Assembly: GCA_038277395.1 (NCBI GenBank)
Contig: CM076191.1
Coordinates: forward strand, 92,500,822 to 92,564,821
Length of the DNA stretch: 64,000 nt
Reading direction: 5' to 3'
Origin: Dryocosmus kuriphilus
Taxonomy: Eukaryota; Arthropoda; Insecta; Hymenoptera; Cynipidae
How positions within the stretch are numbered: the first letter of the stretch is position 1; each line of letters starts with the position of its first letter. Under the pieces are notes generated by a model, which saw only the letters and a list, made by a program, of their open reading frames with translations, was not told where the DNA came from and did not search any database. Of this stretch, positions 27,262-37,220 are shown in pieces. Position numbers and translations under genes: made by a program.

Positions 27262-28010
27262 TGGAGACGCGTAGTTTTTGAGTTATTCGTGAAATATGTT
27301 TAATTCGTATAAAAAAATCTACTTTTCCGCAAAAGTATGCGAGATATGTGAAAATATCAACAAGCAGAATTATTCACCTTCCAAGGACCTATAAATTCCC
27401 TTGAAACGATTTTTTGATACAACCCATACTTTCTTCATTAAACGTATAAAACCGTTCTTTTCATCAAAAAAACCGTTTGTAGTTGTAGCTAGTGAACACG
27501 ATAACTTTCGAAGGACTAATCGGATTGGATTGCGCTTTGGCAACACCTCTTTATTGCGTGTAAAAAGTGAAGTAGGACGAGTTTCGTTTTATACTCCGCG
27601 GCCATACTTTTGATACTAAACGGTTTATGGTTTTATCGATCAAAAACGGTTTTCACAAAATCAAAAAATCAATTTTTCCGGCTCTTAAACTAGGTGAGAG
27701 ATACGAAAAAAATGTCAGAAAAGTAAAATTGTTCACCTCAAAAGGTTATAATCAACTATTTGCTCATCTAGCATTTTTTTGAGCAGACGCGTAGTTTTTG
27801 AGTTATTCGTGAAATATGTTTAATTCGATATAAAAAATCTACTTTTCCTCCGCAAAAGTATGCGAGATATGTGAAAAAATATCAACTACGCAGAATTATT
27901 CACCTTCCAGACCTACAAAGTCCTTGAAACGAAGATACTGCCCATTATTTCAAATTAAACGTATTATAAAACCGTTCTTTTGATATCAACCAATACATCT
28001 ACTATACAAA

Positions 28011-28043
<33 letters not shown>

Positions 28044-28048
28044 GATAA

Positions 28049-28084
<36 letters not shown>

Positions 28085-29437
28085 AGTGACAGGGCAGGGG
28101 GTCTCTCCACCTGTCTCGCGCTTCCTCACCAGTCAAAATACAACATTATCTATACTAGTCAACGAAAAGTTCCTTTTTAATTTATTAGAAAAATCCAGCC
28201 CTCTACTCAGTGCGCATTTCTCATCGCACTGTCTCGCTCTCCCACCAAATCGAAAGAATTAGTTTTATCATATAAAACTGTAATTTTCTTCATTTTTTTA
28301 CATCAGTTTGGCTGAAAAAAAATGTTTTTGTATTATAACCATTCTCATAACTCATATGAGAAGGTTGTTAGCTTTTATGTCGTGAAAAGCGTGACTTTCG
28401 CGGATTTCCATGAAATCTCTACACGTTTCAATGACCTGTTCCTAGGAATCCGAAACAAACATGGTTTACGTTTGGTAGTCTGCGAGTCTGTGTTGTAGGT
28501 CGTTCTTTGAGTTGTCGTCGTTTGTAGCCTGTGAACACAGATAACTTTCGAAGGGATGATCGGATTTGGATTGCGCTTTGGCGACACATATAAGGGGATC
28601 TTTAGCGTGTAAAAAGTAAGGACGAGTTCGTTAGCCGGCCAACTGTTTTGAACCAAAACGGTTATTGGTTTTATCGATCAAAAACGGTTTTCACAAAATC
28701 AAAAAATCCATTTTCCGGCTAAACTATGAGAGATACGAAAAAAAATGTAAGAAAGTAAAAAAAAAATTGTTCACACATTCACCTAAAAAGGGTTGTAAGT
28801 CTACAAATTTCTGTCAGTTCAGCCTTTTGTTTTGGAGACGCGTAGTTTTTGAGTTCTTCGTGAAATATAATGTTAATTCGTATAAAAAACATCTACTTTT
28901 CCGCAAAAGTATGCGAGATATGGAAAAATGAAAATTATCAACAAGCAAGAATTATTCACCATTCAAGGACCTATAAATTCCCTTGAAACGATTTTTTGAT
29001 TACAATGCCCCATACTCTAGTTTCTTCATATATAACGTATAAAAACCGTTCTTTTCATCAAAAAAATACATTTCTTTAACAGTAAATAAAAGTTATTTTA
29101 AATGATTATGGTAAAATTCTGCCCGCTACTCAGGCAGCGCATTCGCATCACCTGTCTCGCGCTCTACCAGTCACGAATTTATATCTAAAACGTAAATTTC
29201 TTCATTTTTTACACAGTTTGGCTGAAAAATGCAATTTTTTTATTATTACATTCTCATCTCAATGAGAAGGTATTAGTTTTATGTGAAAACTGACTTTCGC
29301 GGATTTCATGAAATCTCCACGTTTCATGACCTCCTGAATCCGAAAAAACATGTTTTACGTTGGTGTCTGTCTGTCGTTGTTGTCGTTGTTGTTGTCGTCG
29401 TTGTAGCCTGTGAACACGATAACTTTCGAAGGACTAA
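27262..29437. repeat. Rearranged, indel-rich Sat-802 copies at the contig end
   Basis: At about 27,261 the regular array breaks: the unit end (ATTATAACATT) runs directly into the mid-unit motif GGAGACGCGTAG. At about 27,470 a second jump goes from the CATCAAAAAA region to the GTAGCTAGTGAACACG region. From there to about 29,165 the order of motifs is still that of Sat-802, but small insertions occur every few bases. Short clean islands exist (about 28,665-28,745), and the sequence is fully clean again from about 29,170 to the gap. This looks more like unpolished long-read consensus than biological decay, although array-edge divergence is the alternative. Confidence 0.8.
28011..28083. other. 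Two poly-G runs (32 and 33 bases) inside Sat-802
   Basis: G runs at 28,011-28,042 and 28,051-28,083 are separated by TGATAAGA. They replace the part of the unit that normally reads CAGTCAATAAAAGTTATT and following. No other copy has any G run here. The most likely explanation is a sequencing or gap-filling artefact. Confidence 0.75.
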
Positions 29438-29937
29438 NNNNNNNNNNNNNNNNNNNNNNNNNNNNNNNNNNNNNNNNNNNNNNNNNNNNNNNNNNNNNNN
29501 NNNNNNNNNNNNNNNNNNNNNNNNNNNNNNNNNNNNNNNNNNNNNNNNNNNNNNNNNNNNNNNNNNNNNNNNNNNNNNNNNNNNNNNNNNNNNNNNNNNN
29601 NNNNNNNNNNNNNNNNNNNNNNNNNNNNNNNNNNNNNNNNNNNNNNNNNNNNNNNNNNNNNNNNNNNNNNNNNNNNNNNNNNNNNNNNNNNNNNNNNNNN
29701 NNNNNNNNNNNNNNNNNNNNNNNNNNNNNNNNNNNNNNNNNNNNNNNNNNNNNNNNNNNNNNNNNNNNNNNNNNNNNNNNNNNNNNNNNNNNNNNNNNNN
29801 NNNNNNNNNNNNNNNNNNNNNNNNNNNNNNNNNNNNNNNNNNNNNNNNNNNNNNNNNNNNNNNNNNNNNNNNNNNNNNNNNNNNNNNNNNNNNNNNNNNN
29901 NNNNNNNNNNNNNNNNNNNNNNNNNNNNNNNNNNNNN
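29438..29937. other. Assembly gap, exactly 500 N
   Basis: A round 500-base run of N is a fixed-length placeholder of the kind used when contigs are joined by scaffolding; it does not measure distance. It interrupts a Sat-802 unit on the left and is followed by unrelated sequence on the right, so the order and spacing of the two sides are not proven by sequence. Confidence 0.95.
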
Positions 29938-30310
29938 ATTTGGTATAATTGGGTAGTCTAAATGTTTCACTACAGTTAAAGTGTTCTCTAAGTATCTACA
30001 ATTTAGAGTAGAGGCAGTACGGTATAATCACAACTTCTTGAATATAAGCGCGTGCCATTCAAATATCAGTCAATATCTTTACAAGATAATTATGGCACAA
30101 AAAGGGTTTATTACATTCGGATACTTAAATTTTTAATGTAAGAACGTCGCACAAAGTGAAAATAAAAAAGGGTACAAAAAGTTAAAAGTTTTCAAAATAG
30201 AGTAAAATTAGGGACCTCAAGTAAATATAAAGACAATAGAGGGACTATTGGGACCAGGATGCAAGGCCTAAAACCAATAATAATTTTTTATAACTTTGAT
30301 TAAACTGTTT
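29938..30310. other. Unassigned AT-rich sequence after the gap
   Basis: No ORF of note, no satellite motif from either flank and no RNA gene that I recognise. It contains ordinary AT-rich sequence with a few short A runs. Nothing further can be supported. Confidence 0.5.
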
Positions 30311-31030
30311 TGAACCGACGAGAATCCAGCGCTTTCATAAAGCCTACGGCTTAGGGCATCGCATGGTTCAAGAGCCCTTAATTGGTCCTCAATTACTAGG
30401 GTAAGGCCACCTAAATCGGAGTAGTGGTTTTGAAATTTACGAGGGTTGGCGCGGTTAGCATCGTATTGAAGCCAGACCGCAATGCCGATTTTTTAGAAAA
30501 AAAAGTCTATGGCTTACTTATTAGGGATCACATGGTTCAAGAGCCCTTAATTGTGCTTAATTACTAGGGTATGGCCCCCGCTAAATCGGAGTTAGTGGCG
30601 TTTGAATTTACTGAGGGGTTGGCGGTGCTCAGTTCATTTTTAATTTTTGAAGCCAGACGCGAGCAATTGCTCTATTTGATTTTATTAAAAAAAAAGTCTA
30701 TGGCTTAGGGCATCAATATGGTTCAAGGAGCCCTTCTAATGTGGTCCCTTAATTACTAGGGTATGGCGCCTTAAATTCTGGTGAGTAGTTGGCTTTGAAA
30801 TTTCCGAGGGTGTGGCTGTGCTCGCCTTCATATTGAAGCCAGACCGTCTCAATGCCCTTAATTTTTATAAAAAGACGTCTATGGCTGAAGGCCAATCACA
30901 TGGATCAAGATGAGCCCTTGAGTGGTCCTCGATAACTTAGGGCGTAAGGCCGCCTAGAATCAGAGTAGTGGTTTTGAAGTTTACGAGTGTGGCGGTGCTA
31001 GCCTCATATAAAGCCCAGCGTGCCAGATAT
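30311..31030. repeat. Third tandem repeat, about 170-187 bp, four degenerate copies
   Basis: The motif CATGGTTCAAGAGCCC starts near 30,362, 30,531, 30,718 (ATGGTTCAAGGAGCCC) and 30,899 (CATGGATCAAGATGAGCCC). Between them the same order recurs: ATTACTAGGGTA, CTAAATCGGAGTAGTGG, GAGGGTTGGCGG, TTGAAGCCAGACCG, then AAAAAAGTCTATGGCTTAGGGCATC. A partial tail precedes the first copy. Spacings of 169, 187 and 181 differ through scattered small insertions. It shares no clear similarity with Sat-802 or Sat-145. Function unknown. Confidence 0.75.
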
Positions 31031-31107
31031 TTAACAACGAAATTTGCGAAGCCCAAAATGAGGGACTGTGCGGGCCCTAATTAGCCCCTAAATAAGTCCT
31101 CCGAATT
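31031..31107. other. Short junction between the third repeat and element 1
   Basis: A low-information stretch with no ORF or repeat I can place. The exact 3' end of element 1 may lie within or just beyond it. Confidence 0.35.
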
Positions 31108-31199
31108 ATGGCATATGAGGATCCAACTGCTCACATTTCCAAAATGGCGGTGCCGAGCTTCAGAGACGTTTCTCGCGATCCGCAGTTCAGCGATCCTCT

Positions 31200-31780
31200 T
31201 TCCCCCTTGATTCTCCCGAGATTTTTTGCTATACCCTCTTGTCTTTTATCCAGACATAACGTTTTCAATTATAATTTGCTTCTTTTATTTTATTTTCAAT
31301 CACTTGCCTTAGTACCGTCTCTTATCTCTAATTCATCAAATTGTTTGTTGTACTTTGATTCCCATTATTGTGCTCTCTCCTCACTAATTCCCTTGACCAA
31401 TACATTCCCCATTTTAGGTACCTTTCCCTTTCTTCTAATCCTTTTCCTCCCCCCTAATCCTAATTCTCATCTCTTCTAACGCTTGCTTTTAAAACAATCA
31501 ATCTTCCATTAACTTTCCAGGGCTTTTTCTTCATACTTGCCCTGCTCTTTTGTTCCCTGCTCTTAGTGCTTTTAAATTTTTTGTTTTTCTCTATCTACTT
31601 CTTTCAATACTATGTACCATTGGCGTGCGAGTCTTTATAGGATCCAGCGTTCCATCTATTACCTTTTTCATTGCAGTCTTTCCACTTCCTCTAGTATTAC
31701 CTTCCTCTCCCAAATTTCCCCTCCATACAGTAAAACACTCATCACTAAACGCCTCATAACATCTCATTTTCTCTTGATAT
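31200..31780 (-). pseudogene. Element 1 post-RT C-terminal region
   Basis: At about 31,770-31,680 the minus strand encodes MRRLVMSVLLYGGEIWEER, which matches the SVxxYGxExWG-type motif that follows the RT palm in this kind of element (element 2 has SVVSYGMESLG at the equivalent place). Downstream sequence to about 31,200 is in mixed frames. I did not find a clear zinc knuckle. Confidence 0.5.
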
Positions 31781-32000
31781 CATCTCTAAATAATTTCTCT
31801 TCCTATTCCCCTCACCTTCTTCATGTTTACCGTTTTGCTCTTTTTACTTTCCTTCACATGTCCCCAATGTTCCCATTTTTCTTACAAAAATCCTGAGTAA
31901 CAAAACTCTTCTATTTCTTCAAACTTTCTGCTCTCCATTGCCAGTCGTCTCTATTTTCCTTTCCTACCTCCTTTTCCGAAAACCATTACCTTGGACTTTT

Positions 32001-32870
32001 TTAATCAGTATAGCTTCTTTCCTGCATACATCTCTCTATCTTTTCATCATGCTTCTCAAGACATCTACCTCCCCTAGCAAGTAACACAATATCATCTCGT
32101 ATGCCAGGACCAAAATATTTTCCTCCTACTACTACTCCCTTCAAATCCTTTCTTAAACTCTCTTCCATGTCGCTATAAACACTGCAAATAGCAGGTGGGC
32201 TCAATGGGCTGCCCTATCCCAACCCTAGCTCTGTCAGAACTCCTTTGATGCTTCTTTTCCAACTCTCAATCCCCCCTATCCCTGGGTGTACTGGTAAATA
32301 TCCTTACCTTTTCTATTAAACAGTCATTTTTTCCCCTTTTATTCTTTACCTCCCACAACTTTTTTTACCTATTTATCGATGGGAAATACGCGGCCTTTAA
32401 AATCTACGAAGAACGGCACATAGTTTTCCCCTTTTCTTTCCGTCTTCTATCTTTACTACATACTTGTAGTCGTTATATATGTTGTCCATTCGTACTTCTG
32501 CCCTCTAGAAGGAATCCTGCCTGGTTCTGCCCGGTAGTACGAATGCCCTTTACTTCAGGGAAGTTACTTCCTTCTTTACGGGGACCTTTCAGGTTAGAAC
32601 TATGGGGGTGCTATACCTTCTACGCCGTGTCATTCAGGAGTGTTATCCCCCTATTAATTATTCAACCTTCTCTTTTATTTCCTTTCTTGTATATTTGGTG
32701 TTATCAAACCTTCCCTCCATTTCATCCGGAAATCCCTGCCCTCTCTGGGAAAACCCTTTTCACCACCTCTTTTCAATTTCCCTCTCGTTTCTCCACTACT
32801 GTAAAACCATACCTGCCATTTACTCTAGCCCATCACTTCCTCCTGCCCTTCTCCTTTCTTTAGCCTATTC
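32001..32870 (-). pseudogene. Element 1 reverse transcriptase, frameshifted
   Basis: Conserved RT blocks occur in the correct order on the minus strand. They are a GSDGLE-like motif (about 32,840), a YRGxTLL-like motif followed by KVY (about 32,640-32,600), QNQAGF with a downstream GRSTN (about 32,530-32,480), an FVDLKAAF-like block (about 32,420-32,370), and the palm segment at 32,204-32,001 (DMEESLRKDLKGVVVGGKYF, then DDIVLLAR). The active-site YADD is disrupted: the tyrosine codon and the two aspartate codons are present but one base is missing between them. It is interpretable only as a broken copy, or as one with consensus errors. Confidence 0.75.
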
Positions 32871-33499
32871 AATTGCACTTCTATCATATTCATCCCCCTA
32901 GCTCCTCACGTTTTCTCTCTCTTATCATTTCTCTGCCAGTCATCTGTCTTCTTTTCATCTGAACCTATAGACATTTCTTTGAAATGTCTCCTCCACTCTT
33001 CCATTTTTATCTTGACACTTATTCCCTCTTTTTTCTTTCTCATTTTAGGGATTATGGAAAATTTCCACGCCTCGGGGTCCGTGTTTTAGATCCTACTTAA
33101 TTTCTTTCCTCTATTTCTTTTTGGATTCTTTTCCTCCTTTCTTACTTACAGTAGATCTGAGTATACTCTGTTCCTAATCTTTACATAATTCGAATTTGCT
33201 TCCGTTCCCTTTTTCCCGTTTCTTAAGGGACTTTTTTTATAATGGACTTTTTCTTTTTCATAAGATTCACGATGTCGCACCATGGATTTGTCCAGTTTTT
33301 ATCCTGTTCCCTCCTTAATTTTTATCAGTAGGTTTTTACTTTCCTAGGCCTGTTCACCTTTCTCTTTAAAGGGGAAGGGTTCCACACCTCTAATAACTCT
33401 ACCAGAGTTCTCATATTCTATTTTCCTGTCCGTTCCTCTATATTTATTCCGCGTGTTTTTCCGTCCACACCTTCTTTCCCTACTACTTCTCCCACCGAT

Positions 33500-34345
33500 G
33501 TTCTCTTTTTCTTTATTCATTCTACTTTTTAGGAGACCACACTGGCTAACGGTTGATGATCCGATTCCACTCTGGACTATATCTTCATTCTTTTTAATAT
33601 TCTCCTATCCTTCTTGTTATTGACTAGGGGTTATCGTAATCTATTTACTGTGGATGCATAGTGATCTCTTATGTTCGTTATGATTCCCATGTTTTCATTC
33701 TCTTTGAAGTTAATTTCCAATTAGGGCAATATGCGATACCAGGTATTCCTGTTTCTTCCACTAAGCCTAGGAAGTCCCTTTCCCTCCTTATTAAGAGTTA
33801 TTAGGTCTTTTGGTCTTGCTATCGTTATACTTTCCATGTAGTAAAACGGACTCCTTTCTCCTCTACTTCTTGAGCATTTCAGTCTCCCCCTTATTATTAG
33901 AATCTCCTACTTCATGGTTCTCTTATGTAACTGCTCTATTTCTTTTCTTTTTTCTTTTCACTTTTATTCCGTTATAAAATTGTACCCTATTCTATGCCAC
34001 TGTTCCTTTTATTTTATACCCTTCCTCTCCGGTAGCCCTCCTACAGTTATCTCACTATAACCTCCTTCTCCTCTAAGGTGTATTTGACTACCATTATTAT
34101 GCCTACACTAGCCCTTCCCGTGGTACTTTTTTCTTGCCGCTGAACTGACCTTGCAGGTTTCCCATCTAAAACGTCCGGCAATATCTGTCCGGACAGGGTG
34201 ACTTTTCGGAGGGAATCCTTTCCTTACCCATTGTTGCCGTCAACCCTACTACATCACATGTTTCGATATATTTCAAAAAGGGGGATCTTTATCCTTTTTC
34301 ATTATTGCTGCTACCATTCCAGGGGGGTTAAAGAAAACTTAACCT
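33500..34345 (-). pseudogene. Element 1 APE-type endonuclease, frameshifted
   Basis: The clearest evidence is SDHQPL, encoded at 33,547-33,564 on the minus strand and preceded by RVE. This is the SDHxPL motif at the end of APE-like endonucleases of non-LTR retrotransposons, holding the catalytic Asp-His pair. Near 34,330, FFNPPGM with MKKDKD just after it resembles the N-terminal FxNVxGxxNKD motif. The intervening sequence is in several frames. The enzyme normally nicks target DNA to prime reverse transcription; this copy cannot be translated as assembled. Confidence 0.6.
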
Positions 34346-34405
34346 CTTTTTCAACTTTCTAGTCCCCCCTTTACTGTTCTTTCTTCTCTTTTTTCTTTTC
34401 TTTTT

Positions 34406-35596
34406 TCATTGACCTTTATCCTTTCCCTCTCTCCCCGGATTTCTTTCTATAAAAAAACCGCCTATCCGCCTTTCTCTAGTCCTTCGGTTTATTCTCATTC
34501 CATCTATGCCATCTCCCCTTATATACAGATCTTTTGATCTCGACCCTAACTGCCCTGCGAGAGGTTTATTCATTTCTTCTTTGGCCATCTCTCTTATTTT
34601 GCTTTGAAGTCTCTCTTTCGTTTATATGTTAGATCATGGATCCAAGTACACTTTCCTTGGACCTAGCACTACTCTTAATTTTCATGATTCTTGTTTCGGC
34701 TTTCCCAAAGAAGAGTCCTTCTCTACGACTTTAAAAACTCCTTTACCATTTGTTACCCTGTCTTCTCTCATTCTTTATTTTCGCTCCTGCCTCAAAACCC
34801 CTTTTCCTAAAAATTCCTCTACCGTTTTTCTCCCATTGCTCTTGTGTTCGTTATGCCGGGGGACCATTATGAATGTGTTTCTTACTGTCCCATGAGTTCC
34901 CTTTGGCTTCAAATGCTCTTTCCACCCCACTTACTTTCTTTACAATTCCCTCTAACTCGCTACTTGTGACGACTGCACACATTTTCTTTTCCATTACATC
35001 ATCTTCTTTCTCGATGAGAAGGGTTTGTCCCTTAGTGGCTTCAAACCATACCCTTCTCTACGAACTTCTAATCTTCTTTTTTACTTCACCTAAACTCGCG
35101 ATCCCATTTGCTTCCATTCTAGCTAAGTCCTCCTTAATGCTTTTCCGTTCCTCTTTTCCCTGCTGTAGCATTCTTATGATCACATCCAGCTTCGTCTCCG
35201 TCGTTTCTTTGTCAATTGCTTCTGTCATTGTTTCTTTTCCTGCCAACATATCACTACTTCGCCTACAAACCTCCATTAAGTTAGGCGAACTCTGCGTATT
35301 ACTTCTTTTAGACTGTTTCTCCAATCAAACCTCACCTCCTGCCTGTTCCTCCCTTTCTCTTTTCCGTTCTTGGACCTCCCCACGCGTCTACTAGCGACGC
35401 CTGGTCCCCTAGGACTCCGAGTCCTTATTATTATCGGACCATGCGTCCGACTTCCCAGCGCGCCGGCCTGCCTGACACACTGCTTCAACCTTCCCTTACG
35501 TACCACCATACGGTTTGCCAGTCGGGACCACAAATTCCCCTTTCGACTCCTTCCTTTCCCCCAAGCCCTGCTTTGACCGCCTTCCTCATACACCAC
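34406..35596 (-). pseudogene. Element 1 ORF1-like region (coiled coil plus RRM-like part), frameshifted
   Basis: Minus-strand fragments at 35,596-35,276, 35,324-35,058 and 34,588-34,406 are highly charged. The 35,324-35,058 fragment reads as a helical, coiled-coil-like stretch (ETKLDVIIRMLQQGKEERK and on). Between about 34,860 and 34,700, pieces such as TVEEFL and AKIKNERRQGNK resemble the RRM-like RNA-binding part of ORF1 proteins of non-LTR elements. In such elements ORF1 binds the element RNA to form the ribonucleoprotein. Frames change several times, so this is broken as assembled. The domain reading is by eye. Confidence 0.5.
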
Positions 35597-35966
35597 TTGA
35601 TTTATTATCCCCTGCGGCTAGATGGGTCTCGCTCTTACCAGCTCAGACCTACGCTGCCTGGAACGGTATATAACCTTACAAACTCTAGTTCGCGACGCAT
35701 CCTAACTCCCTAAGTACGCAATAAAAATTTTTACGTCCAGTCTAACATAACCTTCAAAAAGGGACATCCCTTTTCTGGCACCTCTTTTTAAACCTTTCAT
35801 TCCCTTCCCGGCTTCGAATTATTTGTTCTGCCATTACCTTTTCACCTCCACTCCTGAACCTAGCATTTTCCCTTCCTCCACACACTTTCACGACAAACAT
35901 CGCACTGTCCAAACATCGCCACCTTTCACTGTCAAACCGTCCGTTCACTACTTTGACTGCATGAAA
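35597..35966. other. Probable 5' region of element 1 up to the satellite edge
   Basis: This stretch separates the ORF1-like sequence from recognisable Sat-145. It is C/T-rich on the plus strand like the rest of element 1, which suggests it is its 5' leader. No promoter motif or target duplication can be supported. Sat-145 becomes recognisable at about 35,967 (CAATATTTCCACTAAAAAAG). Confidence 0.4.
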
Positions 35967-37220
35967 CCTTACAATATTTCCACTAAAAAAGGTCTTATTA
36001 AACACATTTTTCGACAAACTCAAAAACCAAAAAATCTACGGAATCTTAAGCATTTCCAGGGAATTTTGAAATTCAATATTTTGGGGTGTTCCAGACGCTC
36101 TAATCAGGACTTTTGGTTGCCCCCTGGGTATTTCTGCAATAAGTCTTATAACAGTTATCGACAAACTCAAAGTCCAAAAAAACTACGACACCATAAAGGT
36201 ATTCCCGTGAAATTTTGAACTTTAAAAATTTTGAAGCGGTCCAGGATTTCTAATTAGACGTCTGGCTAGCACGTGTGAATTTGTTCTACGAAGGTGTCTT
36301 ATAACATTTTTCCGACAAACTCAAATATCTAATGAACAACGACACCTGATCAGCCTTCACCATGAAGTTTGGAAAAAAAAAAAAAATTTAAAATTTTGAG
36401 CATTTCCAGGAGTTTCTATTCCAGGGGTCCTCATTAGTCCGCTGAATTTGTTCTACAAAAAAATATTCATAACATTTTTTTTTCGGACTAACATAAAATC
36501 CAAAAATTCTGCGACCAGCTTATAGCATTACCAGGGAATATTTAAATTCAAAGTTTTGAGAGTTCCAGGATGTTTATTATCAGGAATTTCAGGTACCCAG
36601 CTGAAATAGTTCTCAAAAAAAGTCTTATAACATTTTTCCAACTAACTCAAAATTCAAAAAACTAGGACACCTTATGTATTAACGAAAATTTCGAAATTAA
36701 AAATTTGAAGACCTTTCAGGAAGTTCTAAAACAGAGTTTTGGTTGGCCCCCTGCATATTTGCTACCTATATAAAGTCTTATAAATACCATTTTTCGACAA
36801 ACTCAAAATCCAAAAAAAACTACGACACCATTAAGTATTCCCGGAAATTTTGAAATTTTAACCAATTTTTAAGCGCGTCCATTGAGTTATAATTAGACTT
36901 CTGAGTTAGCCCGCTAAAATTGTTTTCTACGAAAAGAGTCTTATAACATTTTTCGACAAACTCAAAATCTAAAAAAACTTACGAACAAGCTGAAGCGATT
37001 TCGAAGGGAATTTTGAAATTTTAATATTTTGAGCGTTCCTGGAGTTCTAATCATGGGTTCCTGTTAGTCCAATGAATAGATCTACAAAAAAATTTTGTCA
37101 TAACATCTTTTTGGCACAAATTTTTTCACAAAATCCAAAATTCCTACGACAACTTATAAGCATTCCCAGGTATATTTTAAATTCATAAGTTTTGAGGGTT
37201 CCAGGAGTTCTAATCAAAAA

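Larger units (their letters stand above)
31108..35966 (-). mobile_element. Element 1: degraded non-LTR retrotransposon, minus strand
   Basis: Read on the minus strand, the order is ORF1-like (about 35,600-34,400), APE-type endonuclease (about 34,345-33,500), reverse transcriptase (about 32,870-32,000) and a C-terminal region (about 31,780-31,200). The sense strand is purine-rich, so the plus strand looks like C/T-rich sequence. Almost every domain is split by frameshifts, so no long ORF survives. The right edge abuts the Sat-145 array near 35,967 and the left edge lies near the third tandem repeat. I could not find a target-site duplication, and both ends are approximate. It appears to be a relative of element 2. 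Some of the frameshifts may be consensus errors, since the neighbouring satellite is also indel-rich. Confidence 0.8.

Noticed and set aside
12..29970. Recurring 60-95-residue ORFs in every Sat-802 unit (poly-Val, poly-Thr and poly-Asn/Asp proteins)
   Set aside because: They repeat with the satellite, overlap on both strands, often rely on GTG as start, and shift frame with each one-base indel. The ones that span the gap are made of N. No domain is recognisable.
31108..35966. A target-site duplication for element 1
   Set aside because: The two flanks are different repeats, both ends are uncertain, and no convincing direct repeat was found at plausible borders.
31108..36218. Plus-strand ORFs of 60-173 residues rich in Ser, Leu, Phe and Pro
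   Set aside because: They are antisense shadows of the purine-rich minus-strand element 1 and look like membrane proteins only because the strand is C/T-rich.
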